Below are positions 1 through 6,571 of a stretch of DNA of 6,571 nucleotides, piece after piece (position 1 is the first letter of the stretch; each line of letters opens with the position of its first letter). The DNA is from Calditrichota bacterium (lineage in GTDB: Bacteria > Zixibacteria > MSB-5A5 > GN15 > FEB-12). The notes under the pieces were generated by a model, which saw only the letters and a program-made list of their open reading frames with translations, was not told where the DNA came from and searched no databases. Position numbers and translations under genes: made by a program. Location of the stretch: contig DAOWIC010000172.1 of NCBI GenBank assembly GCA_030641085.1, forward strand, positions 1-6,571, written 5' to 3'.

Positions 1-330
1 AATACCGCGGTATCAACCGGCGTCGACGATGCGGCCAACACTGTCCTCCCCGTTGATTTTTCCATATCTCAAAACTACCCCAATCCATTCAACCCGACGA
101 CGACAATCGAGTTCTCCCTGCCGACTCGCTCAAATGTGACGATCGACATTTACAATATTATGGGACAGAAAGTAACACGGTTGCTTAACGAAATCCGCCC
201 GGCCGGAGATCATATCGTTCGCTGGGATGGCACCGATGACGCGAACCATCGGGTCGCGACCGGCGTTTATTTCTATCGCCTCAACGCGGCCGATATGGTC
301 GAAACAAGGAAAATGCTGCTTTTGAAATAG
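1..330 (+). CDS. 3' end of a secreted protein with a T9SS type A C-terminal sorting domain (5' truncated)
   Basis: The frame is open from the first base and ends at TAG 328-330, giving the last 109 residues of a longer protein. After a short linker comes QNYPNPFNPTTTIEFSLP (residues 24-41), the hallmark opening of type A sorting domains. It continues with a beta-rich segment: IYNIMGQKV (50-58), AGDHIVRWDG (68-77), ATGVYFYRL (86-94) and a terminal KMLLLK. The domain is an Ig-like fold that directs proteins already exported by Sec through the type IX translocon, often with removal of the domain and anchoring to surface lipopolysaccharide. The fold is related to the FlgD Ig-like domain, so automatic tools may name it either way. 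The catalytic or adhesive part lies outside the window, so the cargo's own function is unknown. A sprA homologue 3.8 kb downstream supports the sorting role. A terminator follows 21 bp after the stop. Confidence 0.88.
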   Translation, partial: NTAVSTGVDDAANTVLPVDFSISQNYPNPFNPTTTIEFSLPTRSNVTIDIYNIMGQKVTRLLNEIRPAGDHIVRWDGTDDANHRVATGVYFYRLNAADMVETRKMLLLK

Positions 331-351
331 CGAAACACATTCAAATCTTAG

Positions 352-383
352 AGGGGCGAGCCATTCGGCTCGTCCCTTTTTTT
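352..383 (+). terminator. Rho-independent terminator after the sorting-domain gene
   Basis: An 11-bp stem pairs 352-362 (AGGGGCGAGCC) with 367-377 (GGCTCGTCCCT), with one G-U pair and the four-base loop ATTC. A T-run at 377-383 follows directly. It starts 21 bp after the upstream stop codon and so separates that gene from recG. Confidence 0.9.
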
Positions 384-420
384 GTACGGAGATATAGCGC
401 AGCAGGCCATGTCCCCCAAT

Positions 421-448
421 TTGTAATTGACTTCCCGCCCGGAATAAT
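421..448 (+). promoter_or_regulatory. Weak candidate promoter for recG
   Basis: TTGTAA at 421-426 and AATAAT at 443-448 are spaced by 16 bp and resemble sigma-70 -35 and -10 boxes (4/6 and 5/6 matches). Transcription would start around 455, only about 7 bases before the GTG of recG, giving an almost leaderless mRNA. That would fit the lack of a clear Shine-Dalgarno sequence. Some promoter must lie between the terminator at 383 and recG, but this particular pair is a guess by eye. Confidence 0.25.
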
Positions 449-461
449 TCAGACTTAGTCT

Positions 462-2549
462 GTGGCGGAACTGAGATTAAATTCACCCCTCCAGTATGTC
501 AAAGGGGTCGGGCCGAAAAAAGCGGCGATCATGGCCGGGCTTGGGATGACCGAAGTCCGCGACCTGCTCTTTTACCTGCCGCGTCGTTATCTCGACCGTA
601 CCAGTGTCACACCTATCGCCAAACTCAGGGTAGATGAACCGGCCACGATTGTCGGAGTGGTGAAGGCGCACGGGATTCTGCACGGTCGGCGCAAGCGTTA
701 CGAGGTCATCATCGAGGACGATACCGGCGGTATCCCGCTGCTCTTTTTCCAGGGGGTCAAGTATTGGGAACGGACATTCAAGAAGGGGCAGATATTCGCC
801 GCTACCGGGACGGTCGGTTATTTCATGGGTCTGCAGATGGTTCACCCCGACCTCGAGCGGCTCGAGGATGAAGGCGACCGAATGATTCACGCCGGGCGGA
901 TAATCCCGGTTTATCCCCAGCGGGCCGAACTCAGCAAAGCCGGCCTCAACAGCAAAACTATCCGCCGCCTGACAACCTTTATCTTTGACAACCTCACCGA
1001 GCGCATCCCCGACTACCTTCCGCCCGCCGAATGCAGGCGTCAGCAACTGCCGGTGCTCGATGAAGCGATTCGGACGATCCATTATCCGGATAACCGCGAT
1101 CAGGTCGAATATGGTCGGCGGCGGCTGGCGTTTGACGAACTGATCCGTTTCCAGCATCTGGTCTTTCGAAATCGGGAGCACAAGGAAAAGACGGTCAAGA
1201 CCCGTACGTACGCACCGCCGGGGGAGATGCTTGGCGGCTTCAAGAATAACCTGCCCTTTGATCTGACTTCCGGTCAGAAGAAGGCGGTCAAAGAGATTTT
1301 CGACGACCTGCAGAAAGAACATCCGATGGCGCGCATGCTCCAGGGGGATGTTGGTTGCGGCAAGACCGTGGTCGCCGTTCTGTCGGCGCTCTATATAGCC
1401 GAGAACAAACTGCAGACGGCGTTCATGGCGCCGACTGAAATTCTTGCCGAACAACATTTCCGTAACTGGCAGGAGCCACTCTCCAAAGTAGGCGTTACCG
1501 CCGGACTGCTCACTGCCAGCCTGAAGGCGGCCGAAAAAAAAGAAACCGTCCGGCGATGTCTCGAGGGCGAGATCGATATTCTTTTCGGCACTCACGCCCT
1601 GATATATGATTACGTTTCGTTTAACCACCTGGGACTGGTTATCATCGACGAGCAGCACCGATTCGGGGTCCAGCAGCGGGGCAAGCTCTACGCCAAGGGC
1701 GACAACCCGGACCTGCTGGTGATGACTGCCACTCCGATCCCGCGCACCCTGGCCCTGACGCTGTACGGCGATCTGGACATCTCGACGATAGACAACCTCC
1801 CTGCCGGACGTCAGCCGATTCGTACCGTCTGGCGCGCCACTGACGTGCGCGACAAGGTCTACGACTTTATCAAAGATGACATCGCCAAAGGCGGCCAGAC
1901 ATATATCGTCTACCCGTTGATCGAGAAATCGGACCAGATCGAGTTGGAAAATGTCGAGGACGCCTACCGTGATCTGTCGGAAGGCGTGTTCAAAGACTGT
2001 CGCGTAGCGATTGTCCACGGACGGGTAAAGCCGAAAGAGCGCGACGAGATACTGGGGCGGTTTCGCGACGGCGAGATAGATATCCTGCTGGTCACGACCG
2101 TTATCGAAGTCGGCATTGATAACCCGAACGCCACGATCATGGTGATCGAGCATGCCGAACGCTTCGGCTTGGCCCAGCTTCACCAGCTTCGCGGGCGTAT
2201 CGGTCGCGGCGAGAAACAGGCGACCCTGGTCGCCATTGCTCATCAACCGATCTCCGATATCGCCGCGCAACGCCTGAAGTTTTTCATCAGTTGTACCGAT
2301 GGTTTCCGGATCGCCGAGGCTGATCTCGAATTGCGCGGACCGGGCGAGGTGTTCGGTGTCCGGCAGTCCGGTCCGCTGGAATTCAATAGTGTCAGATTGT
2401 CTCAGGACCGCGACCTGCTGGAGGCATCGCGTGATCTGTTGAGAAGATTGTTTCAAGAATATAATAGCCTTGACACCGACTACCGTTCGCTGTTAGACTA
2501 TCTCAACAAACGAGCCGCACAAATCGATCATACACTTGGGGGAGGGTAA
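462..2549 (+). CDS. recG: ATP-dependent DNA helicase/translocase RecG
   Basis: RecG is a double-stranded DNA translocase of superfamily 2. It regresses stalled replication forks and migrates Holliday junctions and D/R-loops during recombinational repair. The 695 residues match the family length (E. coli about 693). The N-terminus carries the usual LQYVKGVGPKKA helix-hairpin segment (10-21), then an OB-fold wedge domain (about 60-130) that splits the junction. The motor follows: Walker A GDVGCGKT (295-302), DEQH box (396-399), TATPIPRT (422-429) and motif VI QLRGRIGRG (575-583). The RecG-specific C-terminal region TDGFRIAEADLELRGPGEVFG (612-632) covers the TRG helical-hairpin area that couples ATP hydrolysis to movement. 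GTG 462 is the first possible start after an in-frame TAG at 456, and the protein begins where family members begin, though no good Shine-Dalgarno is visible. All motifs are intact, so it should be active. Confidence 0.97.
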   Translation: MAELRLNSPLQYVKGVGPKKAAIMAGLGMTEVRDLLFYLPRRYLDRTSVTPIAKLRVDEPATIVGVVKAHGILHGRRKRYEVIIEDDTGGIPLLFFQGVKYWERTFKKGQIFAATGTVGYFMGLQMVHPDLERLEDEGDRMIHAGRIIPVYPQRAELSKAGLNSKTIRRLTTFIFDNLTERIPDYLPPAECRRQQLPVLDEAIRTIHYPDNRDQVEYGRRRLAFDELIRFQHLVFRNREHKEKTVKTRTYAPPGEMLGGFKNNLPFDLTSGQKKAVKEIFDDLQKEHPMARMLQGDVGCGKTVVAVLSALYIAENKLQTAFMAPTEILAEQHFRNWQEPLSKVGVTAGLLTASLKAAEKKETVRRCLEGEIDILFGTHALIYDYVSFNHLGLVIIDEQHRFGVQQRGKLYAKGDNPDLLVMTATPIPRTLALTLYGDLDISTIDNLPAGRQPIRTVWRATDVRDKVYDFIKDDIAKGGQTYIVYPLIEKSDQIELENVEDAYRDLSEGVFKDCRVAIVHGRVKPKERDEILGRFRDGEIDILLVTTVIEVGIDNPNATIMVIEHAERFGLAQLHQLRGRIGRGEKQATLVAIAHQPISDIAAQRLKFFISCTDGFRIAEADLELRGPGEVFGVRQSGPLEFNSVRLSQDRDLLEASRDLLRRLFQEYNSLDTDYRSLLDYLNKRAAQIDHTLGGG

Positions 2550-2578
2550 GTTAGTGCGATTGGTTACGAACATGTCAC

Positions 2579-2583
2579 GGGAG
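2579..2583 (+). promoter_or_regulatory. Candidate ribosome binding site for the DUF1844 gene
   Basis: GGGAG lies 11 bases before ATG 2595, slightly far but usable. It supports ATG 2595, which is also the first ATG, GTG or TTG in this frame after the recG stop. Confidence 0.4.
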
Positions 2584-2594
2584 ATGGACAAAAG

Positions 2595-2960
2595 ATGGTG
2601 GAATCCTTCGACAAAATGAATCCGATGTTTCTGCAACTGGTCCTGTCGTTGCAAGCTTCGGCGATGCAGCAGATGGGCAAAGTCGTATCATCGTTGACCG
2701 GCAAGGTGGAGCGGGATCTGAACATGGCCCGCAATTCCATCGATCTGCTCGGTATGTTTGAAGAGAAAACGAAAGGCAACCTCTCCGAGGAAGAAGAAAA
2801 AATTCTCGGACATGTCTTGTATGAGCTTCGCCTCAACTATGCTGATGAGGCCGGCAAGGGTGACACTGCCGAAGAAAAGGCCGAAGAACCAGAGGTGGCA
2901 CCCTCCGGCGAAGCGCCCCCCGGAGATACCGAACCACCCGACCAGAAGCAAGCCGAATAG
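2595..2960 (+). CDS. DUF1844 domain-containing protein of unknown function
   Basis: This is a 121-residue, probably cytoplasmic protein. Residues about 9-84 match the DUF1844 pattern: an N-terminal hydrophobic helix (MFLQLVLSLQASAMQQMG, 11-28), a short linker, then RDLNMARNSIDLLGMFEEKT (40-59) and KGNLSEEEEKILGHVLYELR (60-79), which is the family's most conserved block. The family is small, helical and widespread in bacteria; its biochemical role is unknown to me. The tail (85-121) is rich in Glu, Pro, Gly and Ala with no hydrophobic core, so it is probably disordered. There is no signal peptide. The gene follows recG by 45 bp in the same reading frame and is probably co-transcribed with it. 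That linkage does not prove a repair role. Domain assignment is firm; function is unassigned. Confidence 0.88.
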   Translation: MVESFDKMNPMFLQLVLSLQASAMQQMGKVVSSLTGKVERDLNMARNSIDLLGMFEEKTKGNLSEEEEKILGHVLYELRLNYADEAGKGDTAEEKAEEPEVAPSGEAPPGDTEPPDQKQAE

Positions 2961-2995
2961 CCTGAGTTGACGGTGACAATTAATCCTGTATCCGA

Positions 2996-3026
2996 TTGGT
3001 ACTTTATCTTAGTCTTTTTGTATAAT
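2996..3026 (+). promoter_or_regulatory. Candidate sigma-70 promoter upstream of murB
   Basis: A perfect TATAAT at 3021-3026 sits in the AT-rich part of the gap between the DUF1844 gene and murB. The best -35 partner is TTGGTA at 2996-3001 (4/6 match), with a long 19-bp spacer. Transcription from about 3033 would give a leader of roughly 75-80 bases before murB. The -10 box is convincing; the -35 box is not. Bacteroidota use a different promoter consensus, so its strength depends on the host lineage. Confidence 0.35.
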
Positions 3027-3113
3027 TTGATGGGCGAATATATCTTGCCGGAAGCGCCCGAGGCCGTTTTTGCTTGATTCGGGTGACCTCCGAGATTATA
3101 TTGATTGGTGAAA

Positions 3114-4061
3114 ATGGTTGAACAATTGTCAGTTAGATCAAATCATCACAGGTCCGAGTTGGTGGCCGAGTTTGGACCGACGCTGGAGTTTAACCGGGAA
3201 CTGGCCCCGTTGACCACCTTTAATACCGGTGGCAGGGCAGGGCTTTTTCTTGAGGTGGATTCGGCGCAACTGCTGGCCCGGGCCATAAAGGCTGCGCGGC
3301 GGTTGAAACTGCCATATTTCGTGATCGGCGGTGGCTCCAACCTGCTGGTTTCAGACGACGGTTTCGATGGTCTGATTATCCGGGTTGCCATCGGTGGCCT
3401 CAGTCTCGCCGGCGAGAATGAAATTGTCTGCGGTGCAGGCGAGGACTTGATGGCGCTGGTTGACTTCGCCACAGAGAATTCGCTGACCGGACTGGAATTT
3501 GCCGCCGGTATCTACGGCACAGTGGGCGGGGCGATTTACGGCAATGCCGGTGCCTACGGCGGGGAGATCAAGGATGTTCTCACCGGGCTGACCCTGGTCG
3601 ATCAGGAAGGCGAGATGAAGACGGTTGAGCCGGACTACTGCCGTTTCGGTTATAGGGACTCGTATCTGAAAACGACAAAGGAGATTGTCGTCGATGCCCG
3701 GTTCCGACTCGCCCCGGGTGAGGGTGTGGCCATAAAAGGCCGGGTGGATGATATCCTGTCCTCGCGGGCCGCCAAACATCCGCAGGAGGGTCAGACATGC
3801 GGCTGCTTTTTCAAGAATCTGATAGACCCCAAAGAAGAGTACGGAAAACTGCCGGCCGGACGTCTGCTGGAAGAGGCCGGAGCAAAGGGAATGTCGGTGG
3901 GAGGTGCGAGAGTATACGACAACCACGCCAATATGATTATCAATACTGGGAAGGCGACCTCGAAGGATATCCGCCAACTGGCCGATATATTAATCAAGAA
4001 AGTCCATGACAAATTCGGGATAACCCTTGAAGAAGAGGTTATTCAAATCGGAAATTTCTAA
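3114..4061 (+). CDS. murB: UDP-N-acetylenolpyruvoylglucosamine reductase MurB
   Basis: MurB is a cytoplasmic FAD enzyme. It reduces UDP-GlcNAc-enolpyruvate to UDP-N-acetylmuramate with NADPH, the second committed step of peptidoglycan synthesis. Numbered from ATG 3114 (315 residues), it shows PLTTFNTGG near the N-terminus, the FAD-binding loop VIGGGSNLLVSDDGF (70-84), the GIYGTVGGAIYGNAGAYGGE segment, YRDSYLK with the substrate-site Arg181, GCFFKN with Cys231 at the proton-donor position, and the C-terminal LEEEVIQIG with the likely catalytic Glu308. Length and motif spacing fit the shorter type II enzymes of the B. subtilis/S. aureus kind. The start is uncertain: TTG 3105, GTG 3108 and ATG 3114 are all in frame after a TGA at 3102, and none has a well-placed ribosome site. 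The gene lies outside the usual mur/fts cluster, 63 bp before sprA. Confidence 0.95.
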   Translation: MVEQLSVRSNHHRSELVAEFGPTLEFNRELAPLTTFNTGGRAGLFLEVDSAQLLARAIKAARRLKLPYFVIGGGSNLLVSDDGFDGLIIRVAIGGLSLAGENEIVCGAGEDLMALVDFATENSLTGLEFAAGIYGTVGGAIYGNAGAYGGEIKDVLTGLTLVDQEGEMKTVEPDYCRFGYRDSYLKTTKEIVVDARFRLAPGEGVAIKGRVDDILSSRAAKHPQEGQTCGCFFKNLIDPKEEYGKLPAGRLLEEAGAKGMSVGGARVYDNHANMIINTGKATSKDIRQLADILIKKVHDKFGITLEEEVIQIGNF

Positions 4062-4124
4062 ATATGGGAGCATGTTATCGAGTAATTGTTCAAGAGGTAA
4101 AACGAAAAAGCAAACAGTAATACT

Positions 4125-6571
4125 GTGCGATTCAAGTATTTGAAAATAACTTACCCAGCGATTGTTGCGATCGCACTGATATCGGTGGTGGCGCCGCCTG
4201 CGCCGGCGGGCGTGGGCTTCCAGGCTGAGTTGACCGCGCCGCCATCATTTGTCTCGCCCTATAAGGCGCCGTCGTATGACTTTTCCGTAGCTCTTTATCC
4301 GCAGACGTGGCCGGTCTTATCATCGCGTCGGAAGATCACGCCGAAAGTAACCGGCTCCAGTTTCGAACACAATTCCCTCCAGTTCAATTCCGAATATTAC
4401 CGTCGCGGGCGTGACCGGAAAAGTATGGTTCCGGTTTCGGTGGATGCCAACGAGTATCTCGCTTTCCGTCTGGAAAAATCCTACATCGAAGGACTCAATG
4501 ACATGACACGCAAGTCGCTGAACCGGGCCGACCGGCGTGGCCGTAGCCGCGGCCTCGGTTTTTCGGTGACGCTTCCCAAGCGGCTGGACAAGATATTCGG
4601 CGAGGGCGGGGCGGGCCTCAAAGTGTCCGGTTTCAGGCGTATTACATTCTCAGGACGGTCACAGTGGACCGACGCCGCCTCCTCGGAGATCTATAGTCAG
4701 AGCAAGTTCCCGTCGATGAATATGGAGCAGGTCTCGCGTTTCGACATCAACGGAACCATCGGCACCAAGATTTCGGTCAAGGTTTCCCAGGACAGCCAGT
4801 CCGACCTGCCGCTGGAAAACCGGATCCAGATTCGGTTTAAGGGCGACGACGATGATATCCTCAAGTCCGTTGAGGCAGGTAACACTACGCTCAGCCTGCC
4901 CAACACCCAGTTTGTCGGCTACTCATCGCAAATCCGCGGGCTGTTCGGACTGAAAGCCGAGGCCCAGGTGGGCAACCTGCGCGTGATTGGTATCGCTTCG
5001 CAGGAGAAAGGCTCGACCGAGAGCGCCTCGTTCACGGCCACCGGCGAAGAAAACGCCGTATATGATCGCGATTACGAATATGTCGAGCGGCGCATCTTTG
5101 ATCTCGGCCTGCCGGGCGAGATCGGCCAGTATGACTCGGTGAAGACGCTTTTTATGTATGAAACGGTGCCGTATGATGACGATCTGGAAGCGACCCCCGG
5201 TCACCTCTGGGTTGATCCGGACTGTCAGGACAGCACTTGTTACCCAGCCGAGAATGTGAAATCGATTCGCGTCAACCAGATGCCGACAGACGGCTCTTAT
5301 ACATTCTACAACGACCCGGTCCGTAACCTGCACTATGTCGTCTTGAATTCTTCCGGCAGTTCCAGTCGCCACCTGGGTTGCTGGATGGTGGTCAAGCGCC
5401 AGGGCGATCCGGTACCGGATACGATCGGCAATATTTCCGGTGATACCCTCGACCTCAAGCTGCTGTCGCTGAGTAATGCCAAGGCGACGCCGGATATGGT
5501 TACCTGGGACCTGATGTGGCGCAACTGCTATCAGATCGCGCGCTCGGTGACAGTCGAGGACATTGATCTCAAAATCTTCAAGGGTCTGTCCGGAACGCAG
5601 GGAAACAGTTCGAATCTGGATCACCAGGATGCCGACGGTACCTATCTGGAGATCCTCGGGCTGGACCGCTTCAATAGCTCCGATCAGATGATTCCCGACG
5701 GATTGCTGGATGATCGCCCGGAGATCTTCCGCCCCGACTGGGGGCTGATTATTATGCCCAATCGCCAGCCGTTCAATTCGACCGAGACCTTCGAGCTGGC
5801 CGACGGCGGTGAGACCAAACCGCTCAAGGAACTGGTCGACAAGATATATGACTATCGGTCTTATTCGGATCAAACCTCCAACAGTAAGTACTACCTGCAG
5901 CTTTCGACCAGAACGCGCAGTTCGATTATAAAGCTGAATCGGGCTAATATCATCGAGGGTTCGGAGAAGATCACGCTCAATGGGCGACTGTTGACGCGCG
6001 GTAACGACTACAATATCGAGTATGATTTCGGATCGATCACGCTGCTGACCCCGGAGGCATCCGATCCAAACGCCGATCTGAAGATAGACTACGAGTACGC
6101 GCCCTTCCTGGCGGTGGATAAGAAAAGTCTCTTCGGCATGAGGGCCGAATACGAATGGAGCAAGGACCTCAAATTCGGTTCGACTGTCCTGTACAAGTCC
6201 GACAAGGCCCAGGACCGTAAGCCCAAAGTAGGCCAGGAGACGGCCAAGACGGTCGTTTTCGATACCGATATGTCGGCCAAGTTCACGCCCATGTTTTTGA
6301 CCAGCATGGTCGACGCTCTGCCGCTGATCGAAACTGAGATGCCCTCCAATGTTTCGCTGACCGCCGAAGTGGCCCGCTCCTATCCCAACCCGAATGTCGA
6401 GGGTGCGGCCTATATCGATGACTTTGAATCGGCCCTCGATCAATTATCGCTCGGCACCTCCCGCACCACGTGGCGGCGGTCCTCCATGCCGTTCCAGCTC
6501 AATTCTGAGCTGTACCAGCGGAGCAAGCTCCTGTGGCACAATCCGAGAGAGCTGATCAATGTTGAGGATGT
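4125..6571 (+). CDS. sprA: SprA/Sov-like T9SS outer-membrane translocon protein (3' truncated)
   Basis: The frame is open from GTG 4125 to the window edge (815 codons), about a third of the roughly 2,400 residues of Flavobacterium SprA. In that organism SprA is the very large beta-barrel that forms the type IX protein-conducting channel. The first 28 residues form a Sec signal peptide: basic RFKYLK, hydrophobic core, likely cut after APA. Family signatures follow: INGTIGTKISVKVSQDSQ (208-225), LENRIQIRFKGDDDDILKSV (230-249), EAGNTTLSLPNTQFVGYSSQ (250-269), LFGLKAEAQVGNL (273-285), YDFGSITLLTPEA, and NVEGAAYIDDFESA (757-770), the most diagnostic. GTG 4125 is the first start after TAA 4098 and gives a proper signal peptide; TTG 4140 is the only close alternative. 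The only four cysteines are at 367, 372, 419 and 468. No frameshift is seen. The barrel end and the stop are outside the window. Confidence 0.9.
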   Translation, partial: MRFKYLKITYPAIVAIALISVVAPPAPAGVGFQAELTAPPSFVSPYKAPSYDFSVALYPQTWPVLSSRRKITPKVTGSSFEHNSLQFNSEYYRRGRDRKSMVPVSVDANEYLAFRLEKSYIEGLNDMTRKSLNRADRRGRSRGLGFSVTLPKRLDKIFGEGGAGLKVSGFRRITFSGRSQWTDAASSEIYSQSKFPSMNMEQVSRFDINGTIGTKISVKVSQDSQSDLPLENRIQIRFKGDDDDILKSVEAGNTTLSLPNTQFVGYSSQIRGLFGLKAEAQVGNLRVIGIASQEKGSTESASFTATGEENAVYDRDYEYVERRIFDLGLPGEIGQYDSVKTLFMYETVPYDDDLEATPGHLWVDPDCQDSTCYPAENVKSIRVNQMPTDGSYTFYNDPVRNLHYVVLNSSGSSSRHLGCWMVVKRQGDPVPDTIGNISGDTLDLKLLSLSNAKATPDMVTWDLMWRNCYQIARSVTVEDIDLKIFKGLSGTQGNSSNLDHQDADGTYLEILGLDRFNSSDQMIPDGLLDDRPEIFRPDWGLIIMPNRQPFNSTETFELADGGETKPLKELVDKIYDYRSYSDQTSNSKYYLQLSTRTRSSIIKLNRANIIEGSEKITLNGRLLTRGNDYNIEYDFGSITLLTPEASDPNADLKIDYEYAPFLAVDKKSLFGMRAEYEWSKDLKFGSTVLYKSDKAQDRKPKVGQETAKTVVFDTDMSAKFTPMFLTSMVDALPLIETEMPSNVSLTAEVARSYPNPNVEGAAYIDDFESALDQLSLGTSRTTWRRSSMPFQLNSELYQRSKLLWHNPRELINVED

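Noticed and set aside
1..330. Flagellar hook-capping protein FlgD instead of a secreted cargo
   Set aside because: The Ig-like fold is related, but the NYPNPFNP opening and the KMLLLK end at the extreme C-terminus are typical of sorting domains, and no flagellar gene is nearby.
483..2456. A 657-codon open frame on the minus strand opposite recG
   Set aside because: The + strand encodes RecG with every motif intact. The antisense frame shows no recognisable domain and is best explained by GC-rich codon bias suppressing stops.
2758..2970. A lysine-rich + strand frame overlapping the DUF1844 gene
   Set aside because: Its basic run comes from reading the Glu-rich codons of DUF1844 out of frame. 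The DUF1844 frame has conserved family motifs.
3033..3104. Possible riboswitch or attenuator in the murB leader
   Set aside because: Only a short CCCGA/TCGGG pairing with a long loop is visible, with no T-run and no known riboswitch core.
3351..3977. A 208-codon minus-strand frame inside murB
   Set aside because: It is fully covered by MurB motifs on the + strand and shows no domain, start context or ribosome site of its own.
4923..6443. A 506-codon open frame on the minus strand opposite the sprA homologue
   Set aside because: The + strand carries clear SprA signatures throughout. The minus frame shows no known motif and looks like a codon-bias shadow.

Overview
This window reads as ordinary chromosomal DNA from a bacterium of the Fibrobacterota-Chlorobi-Bacteroidota (FCB) superphylum or a neighbouring lineage. 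Two features point there. A type IX secretion (T9SS) type A sorting domain lies at the left edge, and a SprA/Sov-type outer-membrane T9SS translocon gene runs off the right edge. The fairly GC-rich codon use and the GTG or unclear starts fit lineages such as Zixibacteria, Marinimicrobia or Gemmatimonadota better than a typical AT-rich Flavobacterium. This placement is an inference from protein signatures only.

Layout, all on the + strand: (1) 1-330, the C-terminal end of a secreted protein with a T9SS sorting domain, closed by a strong Rho-independent terminator at 352-383. (2) 462-2549, a full-length recG (branched-DNA translocase). (3) 2595-2960, a small DUF1844 protein with an acidic, proline-rich tail, 45 bp after recG. 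(4) 3114-4061, murB (UDP-N-acetylenolpyruvoylglucosamine reductase, peptidoglycan precursor synthesis), after a 150 bp gap that holds the best promoter candidate. (5) 4125 to the window end, the first 815 codons of a sprA homologue with a signal peptide, no stop reached.

The terminator separates gene 1 from the rest. recG and the DUF1844 gene are probably co-transcribed. murB and sprA, 63 bp apart, could form a second unit started from the promoter candidate near 3021. Functionally the window joins housekeeping DNA repair and cell-wall synthesis to both sides of T9SS: a substrate-type sorting domain and the translocon that would export such substrates. No stretch over 300 bp lacks a gene. I saw no tRNA, rRNA, CRISPR array, insertion sequence, attachment site or long repeat. 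I did not find a convincing new multi-gene system; the most notable point is the T9SS translocon gene and its possible lineage.
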